A stretch of DNA of 64,000 bases from Bog-159 sp963709155 (GCA_963709155.1 CAVPVD010000007.1:2170001-2234000), one strand, 5' to 3'. Counted from the first letter of the stretch, positions 7,792 to 16,672 are shown. Notes: a model not told the origin generated them from the letters alone. Translations and numbers: made by a program.

Positions 7792-9267
7792 ATGCGACTA
7801 GCGGTCAATCGTGCGATTTCTGTCTTGGCGCTGGGCATGGCGGCTGCGGTTGCAGCGTCCGCCCAAACGTTCACCACACTGTTCACCTTTGACGGCACGG
7901 ATGGCTTAGAGCCCTATGCGGCGTTGGTGCAGGGCGTCAACGGCGATTTGTACGGGACCACGATATTTGGCGGGGCCCACAACTTCGGCACGGTGTTCAA
8001 GGTCACCCGGGGAGGAGCGCTGACCACGCTGCACAGTTTTTGCGCCCAAAGCGGGTGCAGCGATGGCCAGGAGCCCGGCAGTCTGGTTCTGGCCCCCAAT
8101 GGTGATTTCTACGGGACTGCGGGAGGCGGGGCCTATCGCAGCGGTACCCTATTCAAGATCACCGCTACCGGCGAGTTTACAACCCTATATAGTTTCTGAG
8201 CTCCTGGGGGACCCTTTTGCGCCGACGGATCCGGCCCCAACAGTCTGGTTACGGGCCCCAACGAAGATCTCTATGGGACCACCTCGTCCGGAGGCACGCC
8301 CTCCTCGGATGACCGCTGCTATGGGGGCTGTGGGACGGTTTTCAAACTCGCTGCGGGCGGCACGCTGACGACACTATACCGGTTCTGCGTGCCAGCCGGG
8401 TGTCCGGACGGCGCGGAACCCAATGGACTGGCGCAGTCTCCCGATGGGGACTTCTACGGGACCACGTACGGCGGCGGTGTGCACGGCAGCGGCGCAATCT
8501 TCAAAATCGCTCCAGGCGGAAAGTTGCACACGCTCTATAGCTTCTGCGCACAGGCAGGGTGTTCGGACGGTTATAACCCCGCTGCGGGATTGGTGCAGGC
8601 CCTCGACGGCGATTTCTACGGGACAACTTATCGCGGGGGTGCGAATGGCTTCGGAACAATCTTCAAGGTCAGCCAAAGTGGCGCGTTGACCACCCTCCAC
8701 GACTTTTGTGAGCAAAGCGGATGCACGGATGGTGCCGCTCCCTACGCCCGGCTGATGACCGCCACCGACGGGAATCTCTACGGGACCACGCTTAGCGGCG
8801 GGGACGGCAACGCGGGGACCGTATTTAGAATTACTCCGCACGGCACGTTAACCACGTTATACAGCTTTTGCGCTCAGAGTGCCTGCGTGCCTGGTCCAAA
8901 CGTGCAGGGATCCCTCATCCAGTCCACTAATGGGGATATCTACGGAACAACATTGTATGGCGGCCCCGTTCAGGGGGTTTGCCAGCATCTTGGCTGTGGC
9001 ACCTTCTTCAGGCTGGCCGCGGGGCTGGCTTCGTTCGTCAAAACCTTGCCCCACTCCAGCAAGGTGGGCGCGACCATTCGCATTCTGGGAACGAATCTGA
9101 GCGGCGCCTACAGCGTGTGTTTTAACGGGTTGCCGGCGGAGTTTACGCCGATCTCCGATACCGAGATCTCTGCGGTCGTACCGGTTGGCGCGACCACCGG
9201 CAAGATCCAGATCTTTACACCGATCGGGACAATCTTCAGTGGCGGCCCTTTCTTCGTCGATCCGTGA
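7792..9267 (+). pseudogene. GloVer tandem-repeat exported protein, interrupted by an in-frame TGA
   Basis: One continuous frame of about 490 codons broken once, by TGA at 8197-8199. Before it are a signal peptide (AVAASAQ) and two repeat units. After it come about six more units of the choice-of-anchor GloVer type (NGDLYGTT, then a FGTVFKV-like strand, then LTTLYSFC), and a C-terminal IPT/TIG-like domain (IRILGTNLSGAYSVCFNGLP). The stop falls exactly where the other repeats have Cys in LYSFCAQxGC, so TGC-to-TGA is the simplest explanation. An AAGAGG site precedes the ATG. Such proteins are common and exported in Acidobacteriota; their role is unknown. A sequencing error remains possible. Confidence 0.85.
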
Positions 9268-9275
9268 TCGCTGGG

Positions 9276-10103
9276 TCAGGCCCTCAACCAGGTACCCAAA
9301 TCCGCGACCCTAACGCCCACGTAAAACGTCCCGAACAGCGCATACGCCGCGCTGACTTCATCGAACCGCATCTCGTAGATCAGTTTCTTGAAAACCAGCG
9401 GATCGGCGGCGAACAAATCCACGCCCCATTCCCAATCGTCGAAGCCGATCGAACCGGTGATGATCTGCCTCACATCGTCCGCATAGCGGCGGCCCACCAT
9501 GCCGTGCTCGTGCATCATGCGCTGGCGCTCCGCCATGGGCACCTGGTACCAGTTGACGGATTCGCCGCGGCGCCGGTCCATCGGGTAAAAGCAGATATAT
9601 TTGTGGTCCGGAATCGCCGGCCACAAGCGTTGCGCCATGGCCTGCCGCTGGCGGGCGAGTTGGCTCTCGATCTCCTGTTTCCACTCCGCGGAATGCGGCT
9701 CGATGCCGCGCTCGGCGAGGCTGCCGTACAGTTTTAGGGTGGACTCGTACAGCCCCAGTTCGACCATCGAAAGATACGACGTGGTGGGCTCCAGGAATTC
9801 CGAGATCCGCAGGCGCGACAACGCGATTTCGGCCTGGTTCAATTCCTCGAAGGTCTTTCGAAAATGCAGGAACATCAGGTCGCCCTTATGGCCGATGAGC
9901 GAATAAATCGCGGTCTGCTGCGCCGCTGCTTGCATGCCGCCGAGCGCCGTGGAGGCTTCCAGAAGCGCCGCATCCTGCTGGGCCGGCGTCAACGTCTGCC
10001 AGGCTGTCCAGCGAAACCGGATCATTTGGTGCAGGACGCTGGAGCCTTCGAGGGTCAGCGGAACGGCGGGCAGTGAAGTCATCGCCCCTTTATTTTGGCA
10101 CAC
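9276..10103 (-). CDS. hemQ: Coproheme decarboxylase HemQ/ChdC (chlorite dismutase family)
   Basis: Cytoplasmic enzyme of the coproporphyrin-dependent heme pathway. It uses peroxide to decarboxylate two propionates of iron-coproporphyrin III, giving heme b. The C-terminal half holds the family core ICFYPMDRRRGESVNWY, then MMHEHGMVGRRY with the proximal heme histidine, and GSIGFDDWEWGVDLF. The length of 275 residues fits. The GTG start at 10103 gives this length; ATG at 10082 (starting MTSLPAVPL) is an equally good alternative, with AAAGGGG just upstream. No other heme gene is in the window. Confidence 0.93.
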   Translation of the reverse strand: MCQNKGAMTSLPAVPLTLEGSSVLHQMIRFRWTAWQTLTPAQQDAALLEASTALGGMQAAAQQTAIYSLIGHKGDLMFLHFRKTFEELNQAEIALSRLRISEFLEPTTSYLSMVELGLYESTLKLYGSLAERGIEPHSAEWKQEIESQLARQRQAMAQRLWPAIPDHKYICFYPMDRRRGESVNWYQVPMAERQRMMHEHGMVGRRYADDVRQIITGSIGFDDWEWGVDLFAADPLVFKKLIYEMRFDEVSAAYALFGTFYVGVRVADLGTWLRA

Positions 10104-10227
10104 GCGCGAACAGCCTCGTTATTGGCAGCCAGCGTGCTAAAACTCACGCGAAGAAACAAAGCGGGCCCCATGCGAGAGACGGAAGCTGTTGGGGCACCTA
10201 AAGATATTGGTCTGGAGGGTAGATGCC

Positions 10228-10428
10228 ATGCTGAATCATTCCACGATCGTGAGCGAAAGTCCCCACTATCACCCACCGGCGAGCGCAGCCGCACCCATTA
10301 TGCTGCAAGGCGTTACGCAGAAGCCATCCGGCGCCGGCAAGACGACGCCGCAGCGTCACGTTCCGCCGAAGCGCATCTCGTGCAAAACCTGTCTGGGCAA
10401 ATGCTGTATCGGGCGCTGCCGCTTCTGA
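10228..10428 (+). CDS. Cys-rich 66-residue peptide, unrecognised
   Basis: A small gene with a strong ribosome site, GGAGGG eight bases before the ATG. The first 48 residues are polar and Pro/Ala-rich with no signal peptide. The last 16 residues hold all five cysteines in SCKTCLGKCCIGRCRF, which contains two adjacent CxGxC units (CLGKC, CIGRC). The layout of a long Cys-free leader and a short Cys-dense tail resembles a metal-binding peptide or a ribosomally made, modified peptide precursor; both are inference. It ends 4 bp before the stop of a convergent ketosynthase gene. Beyond this gene are two CPBP membrane proteases. No radical-SAM or YcaO enzyme is nearby. Confidence 0.6.
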   Translation: MLNHSTIVSESPHYHPPASAAAPIMLQGVTQKPSGAGKTTPQRHVPPKRISCKTCLGKCCIGRCRF

Positions 10429-10432
10429 CCGG

Positions 10433-11512
10433 CTACCGGGCAGCGTGCCCCAACTGCGGATGAGGAGACAAAGCTGGACCCGCCGAGGGTCGGTGCGCGG
10501 TGGCCCCCCATTCAAAAAGAGCGGCCGCCCATGTCAGGCCCGCGCCAAAACCAGCCAGAAGCACATCATCGCCGGCGGCGGTCACGTTGCGATCGAGCAA
10601 GTCGCCGAGCGCCAGCAGCACCGACGCCGAGCAGGTGTTGCCGATCCCGGCCATATTCACGATCCATTTTTCCGGAGCAATGCCGGTGCGCTCCTGCAAT
10701 TGCTCGACGATGCGAATGTTGGCCTGGTGTACCAGCACCCAGTCCAGATCGTCCGGCTTAATTCCGGCTTTCGCGCAGGTTTCGAGCAGCATGTCCGTGC
10801 CGCGCTGCGAGGCAAAGCGGAATAGGGGCCGGCCTTGCATGGAAACGGTGGCTCCTCGCGGATCGCCATTGCCCGGGGCTTGCCAGGGAGCCGCCGACCC
10901 GCCATGCGGCACGTGAAAGAGCTTGGCGCCGGCTCCATCCGATCCCATCACCCAGGATCGCAGCGCGATCCCCTCGGCACAGCCCTCAATCAGGAAAGCG
11001 GCCGCCCCGTCCCCGAATAAAATCCGGGTGTGCGCATCGTCATCGGCCAGATGATGTGTCACGGTATCGCTGGCAATCAGCAGCACCCGCTGCGCCGTGC
11101 CGGCGGCAATGAAACTGAGCGCGGTAATCAGGCCCAGCACGCCGCCCGAGCAGGCCGCGTTAAGGTCGAAGGCGGGTATCGGACCGAGTTCCAGTGCGTG
11201 TGCCATGGCCGGTCCGCATGGGCACAAGGGGAAGTCCGGCGTGAATGTGGCGCAGATCAAACAGTCCGGATGGAACGATGGAGATCGCGCCAGGGCTTGC
11301 CGGGCGGCCCGGACGCCCAGAGTCGTGGTCGTCTCGCCGGGACCGGAAATGAATCGTGAATTCACCCCGCAGCGCGCCCTGATCCATTCCGGATCGACCC
11401 CCAACTGCACCGCCAACTCACTATTTTTCAATACGGTAGAAGGAAACGCCTGGGCATAACCGGCGACCCGGAAGCGAGCGCTTTGCAACGGAATGCGTCC
11501 GTGTTGCTCCAT
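10433..11512 (-). CDS. 3-oxoacyl-ACP synthase III family protein (FabH-like)
   Basis: Thiolase-fold condensing enzyme. The triad is visible, counted from an upstream TTG at 11539: Cys130 in NAACSGG, His271 in VHQANIRI and Asn301 in IGNTCSAS. The usual GDGAAAFLIE turn is present near residue 176. FabH starts fatty acid synthesis from an acyl-CoA and malonyl-ACP, but relatives make other condensations. No acyl carrier protein or fab gene is adjacent, so a role in bulk fatty acid synthesis is doubtful. I took ATG at 11512 as the start; TTG at 11539 would add nine residues. It converges on the Cys-rich peptide gene and lies downstream of two CPBP proteases on its own strand. Confidence 0.88.
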   Translation of the reverse strand: MEQHGRIPLQSARFRVAGYAQAFPSTVLKNSELAVQLGVDPEWIRARCGVNSRFISGPGETTTTLGVRAARQALARSPSFHPDCLICATFTPDFPLCPCGPAMAHALELGPIPAFDLNAACSGGVLGLITALSFIAAGTAQRVLLIASDTVTHHLADDDAHTRILFGDGAAAFLIEGCAEGIALRSWVMGSDGAGAKLFHVPHGGSAAPWQAPGNGDPRGATVSMQGRPLFRFASQRGTDMLLETCAKAGIKPDDLDWVLVHQANIRIVEQLQERTGIAPEKWIVNMAGIGNTCSASVLLALGDLLDRNVTAAGDDVLLAGFGAGLTWAAALFEWGATAHRPSAGPALSPHPQLGHAAR

Positions 11513-11601
11513 CTTCGCGCCGAGTGCCCCCCTAGTCAACGTAACTCAATTCACGGTACGGGTGCGAAGGGCCGCCCGCGCGCACCAGTCTGCCAACGAT
11601 T

Positions 11602-12225
11602 TTACCGTAAGAAAAAACCGGGACCGACCGTCAGGTGGTGGCTGATCGAATCCGGGATCACTACGAAGAGCAAGGTCCCGATCACGGCGTGCGCCAGCCC
11701 CAGAAAGTAGAGATTGCGGTAACGCATGAATATCCTGGCGCTGACGTAGCCGGTTGCAAAAGTGACCGTCATTAGAAACCAGTTCGGAAGGTGCGCGCCG
11801 GCGAATAAAGTGGCTGCCATCAGCGGGACGTGCCTGGCGGAAGACACGGCTAGCAACCGGTTGGCGATGTATCCGTTCAGCAGGTATTGCTGGAAGATGC
11901 CCCAGGGACAGTACGCCAACAGACACATGAAGCCGTATTCCAGACTAATGGGCCGAATCGTTTCAAGCAGGACTCCGCCGGCCAGCAGCGCCAGTGACAG
12001 CAGCAGCAGGGCCGGCGCCAGTGTTTCCGCGCACGTCCGGAAGTTGGCTTGGCGGAAGCCCAGAGTGGCCGCCCGTTCGCCGCGCAGGATGTGCGACAGA
12101 ACAAAGAAGCCCAGGATGAAGATCCAGGCGCGCGGCGCGGTGAAGCGCAGGCGCCAGATATAGAGCATGATCAAAGCGAAACCGGAGGCGGCCTCCACCA
12201 CGATCAAGATCTGTTTGCGGTTCAC
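11602..12225 (-). CDS. CPBP/Abi-like membrane protein lacking the catalytic glutamates
   Basis: A strongly hydrophobic protein of about 207 residues with some six to seven membrane helices and the layout of CPBP (CAAX-type, glutamic) intramembrane proteases. The first motif, normally EExxxR, reads QQYLLNGY here, so both glutamates are Gln and the Arg is lost. The second motif is FAGAH and the third is HAVIGT. It is either a variant subfamily or catalytically silent. GTG at 12225 has GGAGAA seven bases upstream and is preferred; TTG at 12243 overlaps the stop of the preceding protease gene. The two genes are clearly one transcription unit. Confidence 0.75.
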   Translation of the reverse strand: MNRKQILIVVEAASGFALIMLYIWRLRFTAPRAWIFILGFFVLSHILRGERAATLGFRQANFRTCAETLAPALLLLSLALLAGGVLLETIRPISLEYGFMCLLAYCPWGIFQQYLLNGYIANRLLAVSSARHVPLMAATLFAGAHLPNWFLMTVTFATGYVSARIFMRYRNLYFLGLAHAVIGTLLFVVIPDSISHHLTVGPGFFLR

Positions 12226-12239
12226 GTTGCGTTCTCCGG

Positions 12240-13115
12240 TCAAAAGAAAATGTGCTTGGTGGCATCCACCAGGGCGTGCGACGTCACCGACGAAAACACG
12301 CTCGACGATCGTTGAAAGGCTTTGCCGTAGGCGAAGCCCGCGATGGTCGCCAGAATCATGTAGCGCCAGTTAGGGAGTGGCTGGGGCCCGTTATCCAGAT
12401 GGGCGCAACCGAATATGAGTGCGGCGGCCAATAGCATCCGGTTGGTGAAGCCAAAGCGCTGCATCAGCCAGTTCTGAATCAGCGAGCGGAAAAGGATCTC
12501 TTCGGGCAGCGCGGTGCCCACGAATATGGCGCCGAAGGTGGTGCCGATGCCGCGCAGCGAGGGGTGCGCGGTCGGGTGAAAAGGAGGGATGAAATGGAGC
12601 AAGCGGCCGGCGAAAATCAGGATCGGCGCGCAGAGTAGAAACGCCAGCGCGCCATAGGACAGATCGCGCGCGGTGGGCAGGTTGTACTTCATGCCGGGAA
12701 GCGCGCGGAAGCCGAGGAAGATGAGCAGCGCTATCAGAATGGCGATTCCGTAGGCTACGCTGTGCAGAAATCCTTGCGCGGGCCTGGGAATGAGGTGCTG
12801 TCCGGCGGAAAACTCAAGCGGCAGCCACAGCATCAGGATGATGCAGAAATCGAGCCAGGAGGGACGTCCCCCGCTGCCCTGAAGAAATGCCGCCAGCACG
12901 GGCGCTGAGGTATACAAGAGGACCAGGAGGGCCAGTGCGAAACTGAAAGCGCCGGTGGTCCAGGCCAGCAGGCTGAAAAGCACAGTCAACAAGACGGGCG
13001 CGGCGAATAGCAGGATCGGACGCGAGTGAAGCAGGGCGCGGACGCCATTCTGGACAAGCGGAAATAGGAAGGCGAGAATCGCGAGTAGCAGGGCAAGCAG
13101 AACCAGCGCGTGCAT
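12240..13115 (-). CDS. CPBP family glutamic intramembrane protease
   Basis: A 291-residue multi-pass membrane protein with the complete CPBP active-site set in the last third: PEEILFRSLIQ (the EExxxR motif), FGCAHLDNG (FxxxH) and SHALVDATKH. Family members cleave membrane-embedded prenylated or other substrates, and in other bacteria they often serve bacteriocin maturation or immunity. Here the substrate is unknown. It precedes a degenerate paralogue on the same strand, with ends touching. That pairing of an intact and a Gln-substituted copy suggests a heteromeric pair or a decaying duplicate (inference). Confidence 0.9.
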   Translation of the reverse strand: MHALVLLALLLAILAFLFPLVQNGVRALLHSRPILLFAAPVLLTVLFSLLAWTTGAFSFALALLVLLYTSAPVLAAFLQGSGGRPSWLDFCIILMLWLPLEFSAGQHLIPRPAQGFLHSVAYGIAILIALLIFLGFRALPGMKYNLPTARDLSYGALAFLLCAPILIFAGRLLHFIPPFHPTAHPSLRGIGTTFGAIFVGTALPEEILFRSLIQNWLMQRFGFTNRMLLAAALIFGCAHLDNGPQPLPNWRYMILATIAGFAYGKAFQRSSSVFSSVTSHALVDATKHIFF

Positions 13116-13259
13116 CCGTTACATTTAGACTACAGGGATTACGTGCCTGGTTTCAACTTGGGAGGCAGACTGAAGAGCAGACTGGAGAGAGGTTATAGGC
13201 GGGCCGGGCAGGGCTGAGCGCCCGGCCCTGGTGAAGGCCCGCCTTCCACGATTGCGCGG

Positions 13260-14066
13260 CTACTTGGTATCGGCCGTGATGCCGCCGCCGGTGGGCTTCC
13301 GGTCGGCCTTGATCTTCCGGGTATCGATCGTTTTCTGGAAGTAGTCGTTGGCTTTGTCGATGTCGGCTTTGTAAGCTTCCGTGGTGTCTTCCAGGTCGGC
13401 CTTCTGGCGGTAGAGCAGGTTCTCGTACGCCATGGCGTCGTCGTACTCCGGGTCGAGCTGCAGGGACTTATCGAGGTCTTTGATGCCTTCGTCGATAATG
13501 GGGCCATTTTTCTCGGCAACCTCGGCGCGCACCTTCTTGTCTTTCAGCGGGCCGGGATCGTCGGGCTTCATCCCCAGCTTAGCCCTAGCTTCGCCGTCCG
13601 AGACCAGCGCCTTGGTCCAGGCAATCACACCCAGGGTGTAATAAGCCTCTTTGGACTTGGGGTTCAGGGCGATCAATTTCTTATTCCATTCGTTGGCCTC
13701 GTCCAATTTCTTCTCGCTGAACAGCAGCGAAGCGATTGAAGCCACAGCCAATTCGTTCTTGGGGTCTTGAGCCAGGACCTGCTGAAATTGATCGTAGGCG
13801 GCCTTAGCCATTTGCAGGTTGTCCGGCGAATCGGCGCCCGGAATATACTGCTGCATATAAGCGGTGGCCAGATACAGACGCGCGGTGGCGAAGCTGGGAT
13901 CGTATTCGACGGCTGTCTTAAACCGCTCCACCGCCTGCGGATACTGCGCGTTCTTGAAGGCTTGCACGCCTTTGTTCAACTGGTCGCGGGCCTTCAGCTT
14001 CTCGCAACTGGTGGCGAACACCGACATCGCGGCGATCGCCAGCACCACAATGGCTTTGCTTCGCAT
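13260..14066 (-). CDS. TPR-repeat lipoprotein
   Basis: A 268-residue protein with a lipoprotein signal peptide ending in the lipobox FATSC (Cys21), so it should be lipid-anchored and periplasmic. TPR-like helical pairs follow (for example KGVQAFKNAQYPQAVERFKTA, YYTLGVIAWTKAL, DEGIKDLDKSLQLDPEYDDA). The tail is charged. Its ATG overlaps the stop of the upstream exbD by one base (TAATG). It is therefore the last gene of the tgt-sec-tonB-exb block and likely works with the Ton-type complex, perhaps as an assembly factor. The partner is not known. Confidence 0.88.
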   Translation of the reverse strand: MRSKAIVVLAIAAMSVFATSCEKLKARDQLNKGVQAFKNAQYPQAVERFKTAVEYDPSFATARLYLATAYMQQYIPGADSPDNLQMAKAAYDQFQQVLAQDPKNELAVASIASLLFSEKKLDEANEWNKKLIALNPKSKEAYYTLGVIAWTKALVSDGEARAKLGMKPDDPGPLKDKKVRAEVAEKNGPIIDEGIKDLDKSLQLDPEYDDAMAYENLLYRQKADLEDTTEAYKADIDKANDYFQKTIDTRKIKADRKPTGGGITADTK

Positions 14067-14488
14067 TACTGTCCGGCCTCCATTTGCGGCGTCATCAGTC
14101 CGACCTTATCGATGCCAGCGCCGTGCGCGATATCGATGGCCTTGGCCACATACTGGAACTCCAGGTCGGGATCGCCCTTCACGAAAACCACGCGCTCGGC
14201 GCGCGTCTTGAAGATCTCTTCCAGGCGCGAACCCAGGTTGGCCTCCTGTGTGGGCTCCTGGTTGATCATGTATGTTTTATCTTTATTCACCACGATCACC
14301 ACGGTGCGCGTATCCGAGGCCGGCGGTGTACCCGGCGGAGGCGGCTGTGGAACCAGGGCCTCCAGGCCTTTGGGCGTCAGCGGCGTGATCACCATGAAGA
14401 TAATGATCAACACGAGAAGAACGTCGATCATGGGCGTCATGTTGATGCTGGACATCGCCCCGCCCTTACCCCCTACTGCCATTCCCAT
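14066..14488 (-). CDS. exbD: ExbD/TolR biopolymer transport protein
   Basis: A 140-residue inner-membrane protein with a single membrane helix (MIDVLLVLIIIFMVITPLTP) that carries the essential proton-relay aspartate in MTPMIDVLLV, then a periplasmic domain ending in a helix-strand pattern (AIDIAHGAGIDKVGLMT). ExbD couples proton flow through ExbB to TonB energisation. The N-terminus is rich in Gly. It is the second of two exbD copies in tandem, 36 bp after the first. Acidobacteriota often carry such pairs, so the two proteins may form a mixed dimer. Confidence 0.93.
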   Translation of the reverse strand: MGMAVGGKGGAMSSINMTPMIDVLLVLIIIFMVITPLTPKGLEALVPQPPPPGTPPASDTRTVVIVVNKDKTYMINQEPTQEANLGSRLEEIFKTRAERVVFVKGDPDLEFQYVAKAIDIAHGAGIDKVGLMTPQMEAGQ

Positions 14489-14524
14489 AAGAATTGCTCC
14501 TTTCAGTTCGCCAAGAACGTAATT

Positions 14525-15022
14525 CTACTGCCCCGCGGGAGCCGCTGCCGGCGCCTTATTCTTCTGTTGCAATTGCTCGGTGAGCAGCCCGAGTTGGTCA
14601 ACGCCCGCCGCGCGCAGATTGTTCACCACGTCCACCACTTTCTCGTACCGGGCGCGCGAGTCGGCCCTGACGTAGCACATCTTATCCAACCGGTTCGTCA
14701 ACATGTCTTTGACCTTGCCCGGAAGCTGATCGGCGGCCATCTGCGTGGTGTTCAGGTACGTCTTGCCGTCGCGGGTGACCGCTATGATGATCGCGTCGCT
14801 CTTATCGGCGGCTTGCATGGACACAGGGTTAACGGTCTTAACCATATCCACGCTGATGCCCTTCGACAACATAGGCGTGATGACCATGAAGATGATAAGC
14901 AACACCAGCATCACATCCACCATGGGAGTAACGTTGATGTCCGCCACGGGCGGCGGGGACTTCGATTTCATAATTACCGACATTTTTGCATTCTCCAGTT
15001 CAGGCCAAGTGTAGGGCGTCAC
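14525..15022 (-). CDS. exbD: ExbD/TolR biopolymer transport protein (first copy)
   Basis: A 165-residue paralogue of the next gene. It has the membrane helix MVDVMLVLLIIFMVITPMLS with the conserved aspartate, then a periplasmic domain with VRADSRARYEKVVDVVNNLRAAG, and an Ala/Pro/Lys tail. The start may be ATG at the MSVIMKSK methionine, about 11 codons in, since family members usually begin just before the PPPVADINVTPMVD segment. It works with the ExbB and TonB encoded just upstream to drive outer-membrane transport. Confidence 0.92.
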   Translation of the reverse strand: MTPYTWPELENAKMSVIMKSKSPPPVADINVTPMVDVMLVLLIIFMVITPMLSKGISVDMVKTVNPVSMQAADKSDAIIIAVTRDGKTYLNTTQMAADQLPGKVKDMLTNRLDKMCYVRADSRARYEKVVDVVNNLRAAGVDQLGLLTEQLQQKNKAPAAAPAGQ

Positions 15023-15121
15023 GGAGAGAGCCGCGACGCCCGATTCAACTCGCCTTGAAAATCGACAGGCCTATACCTGTCCCACCACTTTACGGGCAGG
15101 CCATGCAGCCCGCCCCAGCAA
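15023..15121. repeat. Short hairpins between exbB and exbD
   Basis: This 99-bp gap contains GACAGGCCTATACCTGTC at 15064-15081 followed by CCACC, the same plan (hairpin then CCCACC) as the last word of the array near 1286. A second, imperfect GGGC/GCCC pair follows. I read it as a single-unit member of the same hairpin repeat family. It lies inside an operon, so it may act as an mRNA stability element between exbB and the exbD genes. Confidence 0.55.
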
Positions 15122-15859
15122 CTACTTGCGCGCCGCGGCGCGCTGCGACCGCTTCAAGAAGTAGTCGATCAACTCGGAACTGGAATTGCCCATTTCCACG
15201 TCAAAGGCTTCAATTTTGCCAGTGAAGTAGTTGAACATCCAGACCGCGGGGATGGCCACGAAAAGTCCGATAGCCGTGGTCACCAGCGCTTCGGAAATAC
15301 CGCCTGCCACGGCGCCCAACCCGGTGGATTTCTCCGTCGAAATTCCCTTGAACGCGTTGATGATGCCCACCACGGTACCGAACAGTCCCACGAAGGGGGC
15401 CGTCGAACCGATGGTTGCCAAGCCGCTGATGCCGCGCTTGAGCTCCGCGTGTACGATCGCCTCAGCGCGCTCCAGTGCCCGTTGCGAGGCTTCGATGTCT
15501 TCGCCGGAAATTTCGGAGCTCATTTGGTGAGCCTGAAACTCCTGCAATCCAGCCACGACCACTTTGGCGAGGTGACTTTTCTTGTACCGGTCGGCGATCT
15601 TGATGGCTTCGTCGAGCTTACCTTCCTTCAGGGCCCCCGCCACAGCCGGCGCGAAAGCGCGCGACTGTTTGCGCGCGGCACTGTACGCCAGCAGACGGTC
15701 GATCATGACACCGATCGACCACGCCGACATGAGGAACAGACCGATCACCACCATTTTGGCGGGAACGCCCATCTGTGCCCACAGAGAGCGCGGGTCCCAT
15801 CCGATGGCCCCCTGCTCCTGTAGCAATAAAAACGCCCAAACCTGCGTTTGCAAAAGCAT
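15122..15859 (-). CDS. exbB: MotA/TolQ/ExbB proton channel protein
   Basis: A 245-residue inner-membrane protein with three membrane helices: one near residues 35-55, and a pair in the second half (ATIGSTAPFVGLFGTVVGI and GISEALVTTAIGLFVAIPAVW). The threonines and Gly-rich turns line the proton path in ExbB/TolQ/MotA proteins. A cytoplasmic loop rich in charged residues lies between helices 1 and 2. Downstream are two exbD genes and upstream is tonB, the standard partners. Confidence 0.93.
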   Translation of the reverse strand: MLLQTQVWAFLLLQEQGAIGWDPRSLWAQMGVPAKMVVIGLFLMSAWSIGVMIDRLLAYSAARKQSRAFAPAVAGALKEGKLDEAIKIADRYKKSHLAKVVVAGLQEFQAHQMSSEISGEDIEASQRALERAEAIVHAELKRGISGLATIGSTAPFVGLFGTVVGIINAFKGISTEKSTGLGAVAGGISEALVTTAIGLFVAIPAVWMFNYFTGKIEAFDVEMGNSSSELIDYFLKRSQRAAARK

Positions 15860-15898
15860 TGTCCTGTTCTCCTGCGAGTTGAATTAGTGTAACGCTAA

Positions 15899-16654
15899 CT
15901 ACTGGCTCAACGTGAAATTCACATCGATCTGAGTTACCACCTCCACCGGCTCACCGTTGAGAAGAGTCGGCTGATAGACCCACTGTTTCACCGCTTCCAT
16001 CGCGGCCGGAACCAGCAGAGGATGCCCGCTGGCCACCGTTAGATTCTGAATCGTACCATCCTTGCCGATGATGGCGTTTAGTCTGACCACACCGGAAATG
16101 CGCGCCTGCTTGGCCAGCGGCGGATAAATCGGCCGCGGCTGGCGAATGAGCTTGGCCTGCTGCACATTGCCGCCCACGCGAATACGCTGCGGGGTTACGG
16201 GCTTTTCGACCTTCACCGGTGGCGGAGGTGGGGGTGGCGCCGCAGTTGGGACGGATCCGATGATACCGCCGATCACGCCGCCCGCGGTACCGCCCGGAAC
16301 GCCGCCGGGCACGCCGCCAACCACGCCACCCGAAGACGGCGGAGGCAGTTCTTCTTCCTTGATCATGGCCACTTCTTTGGGAATCGCTTTAGGAGCCATT
16401 AAGCGGCCGGCGTCGAACTGGCGCGGAATGATTTTGACCACTTTAGGCGCGGCGGCGGCCGGAGGAGGAGGCGGCGGCGGTGGCGGGGGCGGCGCCACCA
16501 GGAAACTGGTCAACTGGCTTTTGGGTAAGGCGTCAAAATAGATCATCGGGATCAGGATCGCGATCACCACGACCACGATCTGGGCGATGAAGGATACGAG
16601 CACCGTCCAGGTCTTGCGGGTCTTGCCCCCGTCCACGAATGTCTGCTCGAACAT
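15899..16654 (-). CDS. tonB: Energy transducer TonB
   Basis: A 251-residue protein that spans the inner membrane once (LVSFIAQIVVVVIAILIPMIY). A run of prolines follows, then a Gly/Val-rich linker, and a C-terminal TonB domain (about 170-251) with RPRPIYPPLAKQARISGVVR and AAMEAVKQWVYQPTLLNGEP. It passes proton-motive energy to outer-membrane receptors. A perfect AGGAGG lies shortly before the ATG. Only 18 bp separate it from secF upstream, so the Sec and Ton genes are probably co-transcribed. A second TonB gene occurs at 23.5-24.5 kb. Confidence 0.93.
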   Translation of the reverse strand: MFEQTFVDGGKTRKTWTVLVSFIAQIVVVVIAILIPMIYFDALPKSQLTSFLVAPPPPPPPPPPPAAAAPKVVKIIPRQFDAGRLMAPKAIPKEVAMIKEEELPPPSSGGVVGGVPGGVPGGTAGGVIGGIIGSVPTAAPPPPPPPVKVEKPVTPQRIRVGGNVQQAKLIRQPRPIYPPLAKQARISGVVRLNAIIGKDGTIQNLTVASGHPLLVPAAMEAVKQWVYQPTLLNGEPVEVVTQIDVNFTLSQ

Positions 16655-16672
16655 AAAATCCTCCTAACGTAG

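Noticed and set aside
8197..8199. UGA as a selenocysteine codon at a Cys position
   Set aside because: The repeats are structural, not redox sites; the bases after the codon show only a very short stem; no selenocysteine gene was seen. A nonsense mutation is simpler.
10228..10428. Cys-rich peptide as part of a classical lanthipeptide or sactipeptide cluster
   Set aside because: No LanM, LanB, radical-SAM, YcaO or exporter gene within 10 kb; kept only as an unassigned peptide.
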